Of a stretch of 64,000 nucleotides of DNA, positions 45,105 through 56,966 are shown piece after piece (the stretch's first letter is position 1; the number at the start of each line of letters is the position of its first letter). The DNA comes from Pieris napi. Lineage: Eukaryota > Arthropoda > Insecta > Lepidoptera > Pieridae. The position numbers and the translations under genes are program-made. Under the pieces are notes generated by a model. It searched no databases. It saw nothing but the letters and a program-made list of their open reading frames with translations, and was not told where the DNA came from. The stretch lies in contig NC_062238.1 in assembly GCF_905475465.1 (NCBI RefSeq), forward strand, positions 12,803,368-12,867,367. Direction: 5' to 3'.

Positions 45105-45445
45105 GTATTTAACAACAAGTGATTGAGAACTGGATTTGCGGTGGAACAAATTCTGGGGATGTAAAGAAGGACTGAAGGCAGATATACCAATATACTTGAG
45201 AGGAATTAAAGGACAAGCTAAGAATACAAAAAATATTTATGCACTATCCCCATTGCAAAAAACTTAAATGGAAATGGGCTGGCCATACCACTCGCATGAA
45301 CAATGGCAGATGGACAAACAGGTAACAAGGTGGAAAGAAATCAGGGAAAAGAAAGAGAGTGCGCCACGCTGGGCTGAGCTTAAAAGGTTGATTGGGAAGA
45401 TTGAGAGAAAAATGCTCAAGATAGAGATCGAGATAGAGCCCGTTG
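45105..45445 (+). pseudogene. RTE-like LINE Pol fragment
   Basis: Frame KKLKWKWAGHTTRMNNGRWT matches the conserved 'LKW.WAGH..R..D.RW' C-terminal segment of RTE-like Pol. Upstream ENWICGGTNSGDVKKD-like sequence and downstream AELKRLIGKI are degraded with stops. Confidence 0.62.
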
Positions 45446-47554
45446 TAGGATAATATAAGAGTATAGCTCTTTAATAGTATATATAGGAATAAAATATTTA
45501 ATATATATAATTTTTGTATAAAATTTTAAGTGAGTGTATCTTTTATAATTTTGGTTGAACGTTTCAAGAAATAAATGGGGTGTAATTATTATTACTCTAG
45601 TGCGATTGAACAATAAATAATTTTTATCATCATTTAGAATGTTAGATTAGAAATAAACATTATATTTCGAGTCTCGTCGTTCGAGTTCTTCAATTCCTAA
45701 GAAAGCTCAAAGCTAAAAAATGACAAGCGAAACCTTTTCAGATGCTAATCATACATTTCAACTTTCTGTTTTCGCGTTCCGCCAAAGACAAAGTTTTCCA
45801 GTCGGTTCTAGCCTTGATTAATGCTACTTCGAGGTTCCTCTTAAAATAATAGTCAGTCCTACTCTGCGAGTCCTTTGTGTGACGCCAAATTTATCTTACG
45901 AGGCGTTCGCGTGACATTATTACGGAAATGATTTATAACATCGCCGATGCAGTATCGTTGTAGCAGCATAAAACATATGTGGTCTACTTCGTACAACACA
46001 TAATACAAGGTATTTACTTTTGTGTATTATAATGTTCACTAATTCAAAACATTTTATTTTATATCACTATCAATCTTACACAACATCTTCTCAACTTGTC
46101 CTATGCTGTGTGTATTCTTATGGTTCTACTGCTACTTCATATAAGCATTATAGAAGCAGAACATATTTAAGTTTGTCACGATTTCATGGAGATTTACTTA
46201 ATTTTTTTACAGTTACAAAAAACTTTAAAGCCAAAGAACAGTATCACAGTATATACGTATAGACATAGATATAACATTTATTACTAACAAAAACACACAC
46301 ATAAACACACAAAATAACAATAATCAAAGAAAAAATTTAATGAGAGATATAAAAAATTTTTTTTTTCCTTTTCTCATTCGGTTTCAAGTGTGTAATGCGT
46401 GTGTGCTGTGCAGCATTAACCATTTAGCCACGCCATTTCAGCATTACGCTTAGGAGCAGAATGTTCCACAGCGCTGGTCATTCTGCCAGAGACCACAGCA
46501 GCTGGTATGCGCCTCAGTCGCAAAAAAGAAAAGAAAGGTAGGACTGATCTGGAAGAAGGATCAGTCAGATATGTGAACAGTGTTTTTTATTCATCTTATC
46601 CAAGATGTATTGTTAGGGATTCAATCTATTGTTTGTCACTCAGAGTACGGGGTGAGAGCTATTGAAACTATGAGAAACAAACGTAAAAAACAATAATATA
46701 TGTATTCATTAACAGTTTCTAATTGTTTTAAATGAACCACAAACAATTCCCACTAAAGCCGACAGAAAATCTATGAAGAGCTCAAAGCCTGTTTGGCAAG
46801 CAACCCATGCCTTCTAAGGACTATTTATGAAGGCTTCAGTTACACGCGCCTGCGCCGTAAAACTCATTACATAATGATTACAGTTAATTAAGAGTCGAGT
46901 GAGATGTAATTATGTTTGCTGGATGCGTTGATTGAATTACACTGAATGTATTTAGAGAGGATCCTTTGTAACGTCGACTTGATTGTCAATGGCCCCAACA
47001 TTCCCCACATTCCCCCACATACTATTATTAAGCCTATTCTTTGAAAGGGAGCTGGTAAGATGAGCTGTAATTCTCGGTACAAAAGTATATCTATGGATAG
47101 AAAATACCAAAGACACAAGATTCATTAATATTCGAATTTTTGCGTTTTTAGATTTTGTTTTGGGCCTAATACCTCTATATGATGACACCAAATGAAAATA
47201 ATTAATAAACTGTATAGATAAACAGACGTTTTTCATTGTCCGTTGATCTGACAAGTTTGATTCATGTCAGTTCCTATACTGTAAAAAATACTTTTCTATG
47301 TGTATGTATTGTTTTGTGTGTTATGTAAATAGTTACCCATTAAAGTAATATGTAATGGTAGATTATTTTGCTTAGCAAACAAATTACTCTGAGTTGGTAT
47401 TAAGTGGGTGCGCAGCGATTATAAAAAGTTTAGTAAGCAAAATTTAAAAAAAGAAAATATATAGCCAGTGCAATAAATGATGTCTCAATAAAGACCGTTT
47501 TACGCATAGAAAAAAAAAAATTTTTTTTTATGATAAAAATTTAAAAGATAAACA

Positions 47555-47675
47555 AAAAAACTTGGCGATTAAAAAGATTGGTTTGTTTTTTCTCGTTCAA
47601 CGCCTTGATTTGACAACTGACAGTTATAGTAAAATTAGGAGCATTTATTTCTAACTGATTTAACAAATATACTTA
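47555..47675 (+). mobile_element. B-type LINE tail fragment
   Basis: ACTTGGCGATTAAAAAGATTG, AACGCCTTGATTTGACAACTG and AAAATTAGGAGCATTT. Confidence 0.6.
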
Positions 47676-47694
47676 AACTTAATTTACGCGTTGA

Positions 47695-48160
47695 ACTTGA
47701 ACATATCAACTTAAGTGGAAGTGGAAATGGGAATACATGCCAAAAGGAACAGAAAAGTGGAGCAAGAAAGTATTAAGATGGTGCCCAAGGTACAATAAAC
47801 ACAAAAGAGGAACACAATTTTTTTATTTTAATGTAATAGGAGGCAAACGGGCAGGTGGCTCACCTGATGCTAAGTGATACCGCCGCCCATGGACACTCAC
47901 AATGCCAGAAGGCTCGCAAGTGCGTAGCCGGCTTATCAAGAATTGGTACGCTCTTTTCTTGAGGGACCCTAAGTCAAATTGGTTCGGAAATACTTTTGTG
48001 GGCAGCTGGTTCCATAGTGGTTACATTTAGAAGGTGGATAGATAGAGATTTGGAGGAGGGCTTTGCTAAAAAAGGACACACAGATATCTAGAAAAAATAA
48101 GATGGAAGATATATAAATGTATTTAAATTTAAGGTATCTAAAATAAATGGCTTTTATTAT
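47695..48160 (+). mobile_element. RTE-like LINE 3' end carrying a nested LINE
   Basis: AACTTAAGTGGAAGTGGAAA (LKWKW codons) and GGTGCCCAAGGTACAATAAAC lead to the insertion. The element resumes at AGAAGGTGGATAGATAGAG, GGAGGAGGGCTTTGCTAAAA and ends near AATGGCTTTTATTATTAT. It is interrupted at about 47815-48018. Confidence 0.68.
47815..48018 (-). mobile_element. A-type LINE 3' end nested in RTE-like LINE
   Basis: GGAGGCAAACGGGCAGGTGG, CTCACCTGATGCTAAGTGAT, ACCGCCGCCCATGGACACTC, GGCTTATCAAGAATTGGTACG and TGGGCAGCTGGTTCC. One of the better preserved copies and younger than its host element. Confidence 0.78.
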
Positions 48161-49239
48161 TATACTTGATCGTCATTTTGCAGAAATTCTGTGGTAAAAC
48201 TTAGTCATGTGAAATGTTTGAGAAGTTTGAAGAATAGCAATTTACAAATTTGTGTATCATACTCGTGTAGTATCATTATTTACTACGCTATTTAGTAAAT
48301 TGTTTCATACGCTTGGAGTGAAAGTAAATTGATGATATGTTGTATATAAGGAAGGTCTTGATAAATGTCGGAGCTCGTGACAGATACGGGTCTGCAACAG
48401 TTTGTATCAAGGGACCTTGTTAGAATACATAAGATTATGTATTATCTAATTTTTTATGGGTTGTTGAATTTTGGCTTAATGATCTCTGTGTATCATAATA
48501 ATAATATTATTATTTTTAGTATCATATTTATTTTAAACAAAGTTAATATTTCTTTTAAATTAGTTTTTAATACCTGTTAAAAATTTTTGTCGTGTTGTTT
48601 AATAATTATTTCATGCGATTTTTTAACTTGATTTTATAAGATTAAACGCGTTTTATTGTTATATATTTGACACAATAATGCTTTAAACCATATTTAAACT
48701 TGTTCTATAATATACTTCGTATCATAAAATTTGTTTGTACACTGGCTGATTTCACAAGCTGTTTGTTATGTTATTAGTTATAAGATCTATATATTTAAAT
48801 GTAAATCATATTTAAATGTAATTAAATTGTAGAACCCTACCACTAAAAAGCCATTTAACTTGAAGTACCAAAATGAATAGTTAACCATGGTTCGATCAAA
48901 TTGAAATCTTCATGTATATTGAATAGCGGAAATTAGTTAAATTGCCCGTTAACTTGCCAATCACGGCGATCCCTAGCGACCACTGTTATCGCTATTATTA
49001 ATTAGTGATAATGAAACATGTCGCGGTCAAATCGGAATTCTGGCCGTTCGTTGCTTTGTTTAGGATTCTCTGACCTGTAACATGGCATGCACTGTAATTA
49101 CGATGCCGCCATTTGATGCACATGAAATGTTTGAGGTTGTGGTTCTCATAAAAGTATTTGAGTTTGGGCTTCATTTGAATGCTTTGGTGTCGTTTTATTT
49201 GGAAATAATGATTACGTGTTTATTTCGTTGTTAGGTTGA

Positions 49240-49615
49240 TATTCATTGATGTTAGTTATTTCGATTATGTATTGTATTGCGTGTTGTTCCCACTAGAATG
49301 TAGGTGCGTGCTTCTATTTCACCATGCCTCCTGCTGATAGAGGACAAATCTTTGTTTTTAATTTAATAATTACTTTAGATGTCATGTGGAACATGGTTCA
49401 GTGGTTACGAAAATTGTGTAAAAATAAAGTTGGCGATTAAAAAGACTGGTGGAGGGTTTATTGCCAGTTCTTCTCTTCCATTCCACGCCCTTTATTCGAG
49501 AACTGGCAGTAAATGTAAAATTAGAAGCAATTAGCATTTAACATGTACTTCTTTTTAAAGTTGATAAGCGTACATTGGTTACCTAAATGAACAAATGATT
49601 TTGATTTGAATGTAT
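49240..49615 (+). mobile_element. B-type LINE tail, full module
   Basis: GATGTTAGTTATTTCGATTA, CACCATGCCTCCTGCTGATAG, TGTCATGTGGAACATGG, GTTGGCGATTAAAAAGACTGG, GAGAACTGGCAGTAAATGTA and end AACAAATGATTTTGATTTGAA. Confidence 0.78.
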
Positions 49616-49708
49616 GTAATTACTCTATCTATTGTTTAAGATGTAATAGGCCTCAATTGAAAAACTTAGGTGTAAAAACATATGCCAATTAATAAATTAA
49701 AAAAAAAA

Positions 49709-49934
49709 TCAGTAATGCTATACAGCCTTTGTAGGTCTGAACTTCAGATTTCTGAATCTGTTTTATTATAATTTATCAATCTCATAGGCAAGTAGGTGAT
49801 CTGCCGATCTCACACGCCGTCGACTTTTTGGGGTTAAGGCTTGCCGGTTTCCTCAATATGTTTTCCTTCACCGTTCGAGCGAATGCTAAATGCGCACATA
49901 GAAATAAAGTCCATTGGTGCACAGCCGGGGATTG
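49709..49934 (-). mobile_element. tRNA-derived SINE, truncated head
   Basis: TACAGCCTTTGTAGGTCTGA, CATAGGCAAGTAGGTGATCT, GCCGGTTTCCTCAATATG and ATTGGTGCACAGCCGGGGATT. It breaks off inside the B box, where a LINE fragment starts. Confidence 0.75.
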
Positions 49935-49939
49935 GTTGG

Positions 49940-50090
49940 GGCAGAGTCACGCGCTATGGAATTCAAAGAAAGCTGGAATGACGTGGAGTGAAATTGAAAG
50001 AGCTGCCTAAGACCGTTCAGTCTGGTTAGAAAACAGTTGGATTCCCTATGCCCACTTGGGGGACATAGGACTTTAAGTCGAGTAAGTCAA
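49940..50090 (+). pseudogene. LINE Pol C-terminal remnant
   Basis: Frame MTWSEIERAA-stop-DRSVW, continuing one frame over as RKQLDSLCPLGG. It resembles the terminal 'TW.E.E..AQDR..WR..V..LCP' of lepidopteran RTE-like Pol, with Gln changed to a stop and a frameshift. Confidence 0.55.
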
Positions 50091-50530
50091 GTGACGATTG
50101 GTTGATTTTTCTCGAGTAGTACGCGGGAAAATGACGGCGTTCTCTCGGGCGTTAATTGGTTAAATGAGGGACTAGGTTGGCAAGAAGACTAGAACCTCTT
50201 AGGTTGGGAGCGGCATTATCTGGGGAACGATTAGAGATTGACATCAAAATTGTTAAGTATAAATGAGTCTGAAAATATTTTGTTCTCTTGGCCATCCTGC
50301 CAGTAAGAAGTCTAACAATATATAAAAAATAAAGTATATTTCGTCGTTAACATCGCTTTATCTAAGGTATTAAAGCCTCCATGTCCAATTTGCTCTTTTT
50401 GTTAAGTCAAGACGCACGTTTTGCACTCTGCGAGTCGAGCCCTCTGTCTTCTCGCACGCTGCAGCAAGCACTAAAAGCTCGGCCCCGTACCGCACCACCC
50501 GAAGTGGGTATACGCCCCAAACGGGCCCAA

Positions 50531-50555
50531 ACACCCCCCTCGCGAGGGAGGGTGT
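50531..50555 (-). other. GC-rich intronic hairpin downstream of splice donor
   Basis: ACACCC-CCCTCG / CGAGGG-A-GGGTGT: two 12-nt arms with one bulged base and no loop, around the perfect palindrome CCCTCGCGAGGG (50537-50548). It lies about 67 nt downstream of the exon 50622-50768 donor. Confidence 0.55.
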
Positions 50556-50621
50556 AACAAGAACATCGAAACGCCCTTGCTGCCCTCGTAACTTAATTTA
50601 GGTATAGAACATGCAACTGAC

Positions 50622-50768
50622 CGAGAGATCACCGCCGTAGAAGGGATGTATGACGAACGTCTCATTCCCGATGTGGATGACTCCCGACACACCATTACAT
50701 GTGTGGAATGCGGCCGAAGCACCGGGATAGTCCTTAACTGTCCCGTGATAGTAGCAGTGTTCGATTTC
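50622..50768 (-). CDS. mmd: ADAM prodomain exon (HCYYHG block)
   Basis: 147 nt, phase 0 at both ends, acceptor TTTTTCAG and donor GTCAGT (a weaker GTCAGT rather than GTAAGT). It encodes 49 residues with the prodomain hallmark HCYYHGTVKDYPGASAA, the paired cysteine in HTCNGVSG, an N-glycosylation sequon NET and the VIHPFYGGDLS segment that leads into HPHVIF. In ADAMs this block folds as part of the inhibitory pro-region in the secretory pathway. It is separated from its neighbours by 9.9-kb and 30-kb introns. Confidence 0.9.
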
Positions 50769-50869
50769 CTGAAAAAGGTACAGTCATTTATTACTTATAC
50801 AATTAAAATAATTATATAAAGCTCATCGCTATAAACTTATGGGTTTCATATGACCTCTTCCAGGCAACT

Positions 50870-50930
50870 GTTAGGAAATAAATTAAATAATTTTACCGCA
50901 AGAAGTGCAAACATAAGACATACAATTACT
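50870..50930 (-). mobile_element. D-type LINE tail fragment
   Basis: GACCTCTTCCAGGCAACTGTT and GCAAGAAGTGCAAACATAAG match parts of 63425-63620. Confidence 0.5.
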
Positions 50931-51237
50931 TAGACATAATGGAACAAAACAAAGCAATTAAAACGTATGTATACAACGACAAGGTTTATATATTTTTTTA
51001 ATCATTGTCTCTTCACTAAGACATCATGGAACATTACAATCTAGCGTAACTTAAGACTAATAAGTAATTCAAGTCTAACCTAATTTACTAAAAAGTATAT
51101 TTAACATAAGAAAGTGTCCAATATCACTTACAGTCTCTATTAAGGGGAAGAATGGTTTGTAAAACAAAATACTTTTCTAGTGAGTTTGTTAGTGTATATA
51201 TATATATAACTGATATGGTTAATGGTTATATTGGTAC

Positions 51238-51525
51238 GTTGGTGGCGCTACAGCCTTTTTAGACCTAGGGTTTCAGATTTCTTTGTCTGTTTCATGATCA
51301 ATTGTCAATCTAATAGGCAAGAAGGTGATTAGCCTTTTGTACTTGACACACGCCTTCGACTTTTTGGGCAAGGTAAGTTGGAATCCTCACGATGTTTTCC
51401 TTGACCGTTCGAGCGAATGATAAATGTGCACATAGACAGAAAATCCATTCGTGCACAGTCGGGTATCGAACCTGCGATCACAGGGATGAGAATGGCACGC
51501 TAAAGCCACTTGGCCAACACTGCTC
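51238..51525 (-). mobile_element. tRNA-derived SINE with perfect target duplication
   Basis: Full-length reverse copy: GGTGGCGCTACAGCCTTTTT tail, CTAATAGGCAAGAAGGTGATT, CCTCACGATGTTTTCCTTGA, GGTATCGAACCTGCGATC (B box), AAGCCACTTGGCCAACACTG (A box). TTATATTGGTAC flanks it at 51226-51237 and 51526-51537. Confidence 0.9.
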
Positions 51526-52504
51526 TTATATTGGTACATAGTAGTAATTAACTATCTGCAACGAGAACTAAAAAGTCTGGTGCAGTGGTTAACGGCTCAC
51601 GACAGATTGTTTTTTTTTATTTGAACGTTCAAATAATCTTTTGGACTTTTGGATGTAAGTTATGACGTTATATACATTTACCGAAGAAGCAAGCGTTAAT
51701 TGCGCACATATTAAACTCTTCAAGGGAGGAGACTATAGAATAACTTGAATAACATAACATCATTCCTGTAGTCTACAGAATAAAGTGTAATGTATAATGA
51801 GTGAAAGATTTTTAATTTACGCTACTATATTACCAAAAATAGAGCTATTTATTTATTTATTTTAATCCTAAAGCTAACATAAACTATATACAAAAAAAAA
51901 TTATACTGAACATATACCCTAAGATGGTTACATAATACAAAAAGGTTCAAATATTTACATAAGGGAAAAATCTATAAAATTATTAAATTCATTTACTAAC
52001 TAAGTAATACCTAATTCGGCTTTGTTGTGTGATGGTGTGCTCATGATGCAGGCGATTCCGCGATAGCTATGTTTTTATTTTCCAATTTTTCAATGCAATA
52101 CATATTGAAAAAAGAAATTCAGCAAAACAATTTCTTGCTTCGCCAGATATCCTAATTTGTCATACAGTTCTTGCGAGCCGTTAGTGGCTATTAAAAAAGC
52201 GAATAAAACTTCAAGACTACATTCTACTTTTTTATTTGAAATTGCAAATTTTGGTTTTGTGAAAAATTCTGGTAGGTTTTTCTTTCTTTAAAGTTTCACT
52301 TCTACTGTCTAATTTCACTCATATAAGCTCAATGTTGAACTATATTATTAAAATAATAATTTATTTTTACATTATAGAACACTTGACGTCTGAGAAATAA
52401 GGTGACATTTTTGCTTCATAATAGGTATTGTGACATGGCAGATATTTTTGCAATGAAGTTCTTACAGCATGAAATATTTAATTGACAACGTTTTAGGTAC
52501 TGTA

Positions 52505-52775
52505 CTTTTTATATTGAACAGGGGGCAAACAGGCAGTAGGCTCATCTGATGATAAGTGATAACCTCTTTGGACAGTGCCAGGCTTGCCAGTTTTTTAAGA
52601 ATTAATACGTCTCTTATTGAAAGCCTCTAAGTCGTATTGGTTCAGAAATAATTTAGTGTGCAGATGGGTCCACATAGTGGTGGTGCGTGGCAAAACTGCC
52701 TTAAAAAGACTCAGTTGTGGAACGTCGGACGTCGTGGTGATAGTCATGGAATTTCGTATTCTGCTTCGACGTGCG
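52505..52775 (-). mobile_element. A-type LINE 3' end
   Basis: GGGGCAAACAGGCAGTAGGC, CTCATCTGATGATAAGTGAT, GTGGTGGTGCGTGGCAAAACT and TGTGGAACGTCGGACGTCGT. In reverse it encodes a degraded DVRRSTTESF segment. Confidence 0.72.
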
Positions 52776-53261
52776 ATGATGAAACATTTTCCATATTAAT
52801 ATCCTGTCGCAACGACGCACTAATTTATTATTACCCATAATTACCCGCTTACGCAACAGAACCTCTAGTTTAGTGGACCGAGGTGAAAGCCGCGGTTGCA
52901 ATTACGTTGTTTCTTTTCACTCGCGAACGAAAGGAATGGGACCGAATGAGCTTCTAAATCGAAAAGACTCATTCATTCGTTCCTCAAAAGGATGCGGATG
53001 GAATATTTCGCCCGTAATACCATTTTAGTATTTTTTTGTGTATTTTCCCAATTCCTAGTAAGTAATTTTATGTCGTTTCTACAACGGTTATTGAAAACTG
53101 GAAGATAATAATTTGTAAAAGCAGTTCAAGCTTGACTTGTTTAAGCTATCGCGGAATATTAAGTAAAAATGTATTAAGAATATTCATAGCGCTCAGTCTC
53201 CTGCATCATGAGTGCACCCCACATACACACCCTCACTTTCACACCATCACACAACATAAAG

Positions 53262-53482
53262 TCAAAGTCAAAATCGTTTATTCATATAGGTAACACAATG
53301 TACACTTATGAACGTCAAAAAAGAAATACATATTAAATGCTTCTAATTTTACATTTACTGCCAGTTCTCAAATCAAGGGCGTACAACGGAACAGAAGAAC
53401 TTGCAATAAACTCTCCGCCACTCTTTTTAATCGCCAAGTTTTTTGTTTTACACAATGTTTGTAAGGAGCTGCAACCATTTCA
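53262..53482 (-). mobile_element. B-type LINE tail
   Basis: AAAGTCAAAGTCAAAATCGTTT, ATAGGTAACACAATGTACAC, CTCCGCCACTCTTTTTAATC and GTAAGGAGCTGCAACCATT. Clean 3' boundary at the GTCAAA tail. Confidence 0.8.
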
Positions 53483-54972
53483 CTACCACAACCGAATAAG
53501 CTATTACTTAGTTACATGTATTTAATATTTTTATTGATTTTTTCCTTTTGTAAATCTTTGAACCTTTTAGTAAATATTATGTTTTCCATATCTGGCTATA
53601 TTTTAGTGTGATTGTTTTTTGTTGTATATAATATATGTTAGCTGTAGGTTTACGAAATAAAAATATATTATGAAACGTTTGAAACCTAGAATAAAAACTT
53701 TTACGCAAACAAGCTCCTTATATATCTATAAAATTCAAACGAAAAGTATATTTCTACCAGGCGATAATATTATTGCGTTTGACGTCTATTAATCCAGTCT
53801 CCTAAACGAGGGCGGTCTGGGGGCCGATTTTTACGCATGAATCTTTTTAAGATCACCTCCCCTACTTCTTGAAAATTTAATTATAGGACGCAACGTTGGA
53901 GAAAAATTATGGATCGGTAAATGTCCCGAGTTAAAGATTCTTTGCGGCTGCTCTTTGATAGGGAGCATTTATCAAATTATTCCTAACTAGACGTACGACT
54001 GCGTGGTTCTTGTTGTATTTATATTTTGCTGAGAGCGTTACTAGGCTAAGACTGGAACATTCTGAGAGCAGGGGTGGTTGTGTACTAATGGAATTTTTCT
54101 GTATGTTTGTTACGCTATGGTAAAAATTGTAAAGGGCAGGTCTAGAAACAAAAAAAATATAGCGTCTATTGATTTTATATGCGACGCAAGTTGGTATCAA
54201 TCAAAATTATCAAAAGTTATACGTTTGAAATAATGCAACCCTCAAAAAAAATTAATAAAAAAAGCATGTATTACAAATTAGACAGTAAACTGTTTTAAAA
54301 AATACAATTTCTACCGAACTATCACGATATACTACTTTATTTCTAATTAAACTGTTTAAACGTTCAATCGCCAAGGCTGTACATTTAGATCACTCAGGCT
54401 TTCTTAGTTTTATAAGCGTGACGATTTCCTAAATCGTCGGAGTTACGCTCCGAGAGTATACACGTAGGCACTCTCCTCAACTGTTACATTGCATTCATTC
54501 ATTACATAGCAATTAACATTTCATTATTTCGCTTATATTCTATTATTGTACGCGAGTGGTTAATATAGAGTAAAATAAAGTACAGTTAGGTTATATATGA
54601 AAGATTTTGTAAAGTATTTTGAAACTTAATATAAATAATAAAAAAAATTAAATTACTATACACTAAACAAAGTACTGACCTCGGTTTTTTGTGTTAATGA
54701 GATTTTAATAAATTCCCTTAAAATAAATTGAAAATGAAAGTGATTGGCAAACGTTCGATGGAGGTCGTATCGTGTTAAGCCATCCCTGTATCGAAGGGGC
54801 CGAAGGAAATTCAAATTGGATTGAAGGAAGTTTAGATTGCTTTCAATTTTCTTCCCACCTTGTTTAATTTAGCCGAGTGTGTGCTTGGAAAAATCTCATG
54901 ATTTTACACTGTTTTCATGATTACAAATCAGTTTAGAATGTAATACAACGTTCATTTAGGTGTACTATTTAT

Positions 54973-55125
54973 AATTTTATTTATTTATTTCCTATTTTTA
55001 CGGTAACTTAATACTAATACAATAGAAAACTTATTAATATAAATACCAAACTAGTTACATAATATAAACAAAACAAGAAACATTGAACCTAAACTTTTTT
55101 ATAATTATAAATAATGCAATTCATA
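54973..55125 (-). mobile_element. F-type LINE tail
   Basis: TATTTCCTATTTTTACGGTAA, CTTAATACTAATACAATAG and TAATGCAATTCATATG parallel 35765-36015. Confidence 0.6.
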
Positions 55126-55915
55126 TGCAAGTTTTAAAGCGGCAAAAGTTTTTTTAAGTATACTATGTTAAACAAAAAATGTTAAGGAATCTGCAACATT
55201 TTCAAAATTGTCGTTAAAAAATTATGACTGCTAAGTAATAATTTGTTGACTTAATTTTCTACAATACTAGTGAATAGCTAAAACTAAAGTAATGTTCATT
55301 AACAGTCATAGTGTTCTTTAATGTTTTGACACTATGTTCGTGTGTCCGAGATACCGCACTTGCACTTTACTCACTACACTAGATTTATTAACTCAAAAGG
55401 TTAAGTTCTCTTTACGCGTCTTTTTCTTGTTGTATGAAGAAGTTGGAAAGCCTATAGATATATCGTTCACAAAGAAAGTATTATAGAACTTTAAAAAATA
55501 GCTGGAGGTATCAAAATCGAGTAATAGCTATTACTGTAATAGAAAAAATCTGTCTCTGAATATATATTTCCATAAACAACAGTGTTTACTATCACGAAAT
55601 AGCTTACGTAACTCACGGTTCGGCCCAAAAATGGTCCAATTAAACCCGTTCACGCAAACACGGTCAATGGAGGTCAAGAAAATTGCGTGCCAGCGTATCT
55701 TCAGGGTGAGTTCACTGAAGCACCGGTACGGATCGTTTTATGACGTCCGAACGTTAACGTTTGCATAGTGACACCCTTAGGATGTGTTTAGTACGAAGAG
55801 CGAACGCGATTTGGACCAGCTTTGTGATACTAGAACGAATTTATTGTGCCTTTAGCAGTTGTGCTGGCTTTCAGCTTTGAATTACTATATCTAATTAGGG
55901 AGTAGATATTATTTG

Positions 55916-56276
55916 AAGTTTTACTTCATACGTAAATTTGTACGATGCGCGCGCAAACCGTCACAAAAAACCAACACCCGCACACCATCACAAAAAACCG
56001 ACACTCTAAGTTAGCATAGGCAACATTTTAAAATGAAAATTGTCAATTTCTTTAATTATGTAGAAATATTATTTTTGTGATATTTAAATAAACTTTATTT
56101 AAGTATCTAGATAATGCGTTATAATAAAACTTTAAATGTATTAAATACCTTTTTTTTATTGTCGTTTTTTTCTACAAACGTAGAATAAGGCGAAAGATAA
56201 AATTTTGAAAAGATTTTTATCTTGTTACGCCAAAGAAATACAACTTCTAACGCGAGTACATAAGTATACACACATG
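55916..56276 (-). mobile_element. Palindromic-end element, copy 4
   Basis: Reverse orientation. GAAGTTTTACTTC, then GATGCGCGCGCAAACCGTCAC, a doubled unit (CACAAAAAACCAACACCCGC / CACAAAAAACCGACACTC), and at the far end CGCCAAAGAAATACAACTTC followed by GTACATAAGTATACACAC. The doubled unit matches the copy at 639-1078. Confidence 0.6.
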
Positions 56277-56384
56277 CTTTATTTATTTATAAGTTCTTAA
56301 GTTGTAAGTTGTAAGATTGTTATAAAATATATCAAGATTCACATAGCCAACAACAATCCAAACAGATTCTTTTTCAATTCCCAT

Positions 56385-56560
56385 CTTATTTAAAGCCTTT
56401 ATTCATCCACATCTTATTGACATACATTTAACAAAAATAGATATAAATGACAATTTCACTACTCTAATGCGGCCCCTGTCCGGTAGAAGGCCTCCTCCAA
56501 CTTTTTCCAGTCCATTTTTTTGCCCTTGTTTCTGGGACAAGTCCATTTGGTTACTGCTTA
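56385..56560 (-). mobile_element. RTE-like LINE 3' end
   Basis: Minus strand encodes MDWKKLEEAFYRTGAA, the terminal 'W..LEEAF' of the RTE-like family, followed by a UTR ending ATGAATAAAGGCTTTAAATA. Confidence 0.65.
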
Positions 56561-56686
56561 AGACTGTATAATAGTAGTAGTAGTATTCCTTATAGCTTTA
56601 GTCGACTAATAAGCTAGAGTGAAGTCTCATGAACGAAGGAATAACTGTGTTGGGTTACTTTTCAAACCAGCGAAATCAAAAATAAA

Positions 56687-56966
56687 TCAGTGGCGTTACA
56701 ACCTTTTTAGGTCTGGGCCTCAGATTTCTGAATCTGTTTCATGATCAATTATAAATCAGCATGTAGGTGATCTTATGTGCCTGACACACATCATTGACTT
56801 TTTGGGTCTTAGACATGTCGGTTTCCTCACGATGTTTTCCTTCGTACGAGAGAATGTTAAATGCGCATTGCGCACTTAGAAAGAAAGTCCATTGGTGTAT
56901 AGCCGTATCGAACCTACGACCTCAGGGATGAGAGTCGCACGCTGAATCAATTAGGCCAACACTGCC
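56687..56966 (-). mobile_element. tRNA-derived SINE
   Basis: CAGTGGCGTTACAACCTTTTT, AGGTCTGGGCCTCAGATTTC, GTCGGTTTCCTCACGATG, CGTATCGAACCTACGACCTC and TAGGCCAACACTGCC. Nearly full length, with GCGCATT duplicated (ATGCGCATTGCGCAC). Confidence 0.85.

Larger units (their letters stand above)
20493..50621. other. ADAM intron, 30 kb, repeat-filled
   Basis: Largest intron in the window. Recognised repeats are listed separately. Stretches of more than 300 bp in which I see nothing: 21085-22030, 22570-23150, 25070-26000, 28350-29500, 29700-30680, 30840-32400, 32590-33280, 33370-34290, 34570-35760, 37510-38130, 38720-39225, 39400-40045, 40600-41055, 42085-42590, 43650-45100, 45445-46260, 46560-47550, 48160-49240, 50095-50520. 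Segments 26000-26330, 22320-22560 and 46380-46560 have higher GC and look repeat-derived, but I cannot classify them. Confidence 0.7.

Noticed and set aside
50471..50722. 83-codon minus-strand frame overlapping an ADAM exon
   Set aside because: It runs through the exon in a different frame and across the donor into the intron; the exon's own frame is supported by prodomain motifs and phase.
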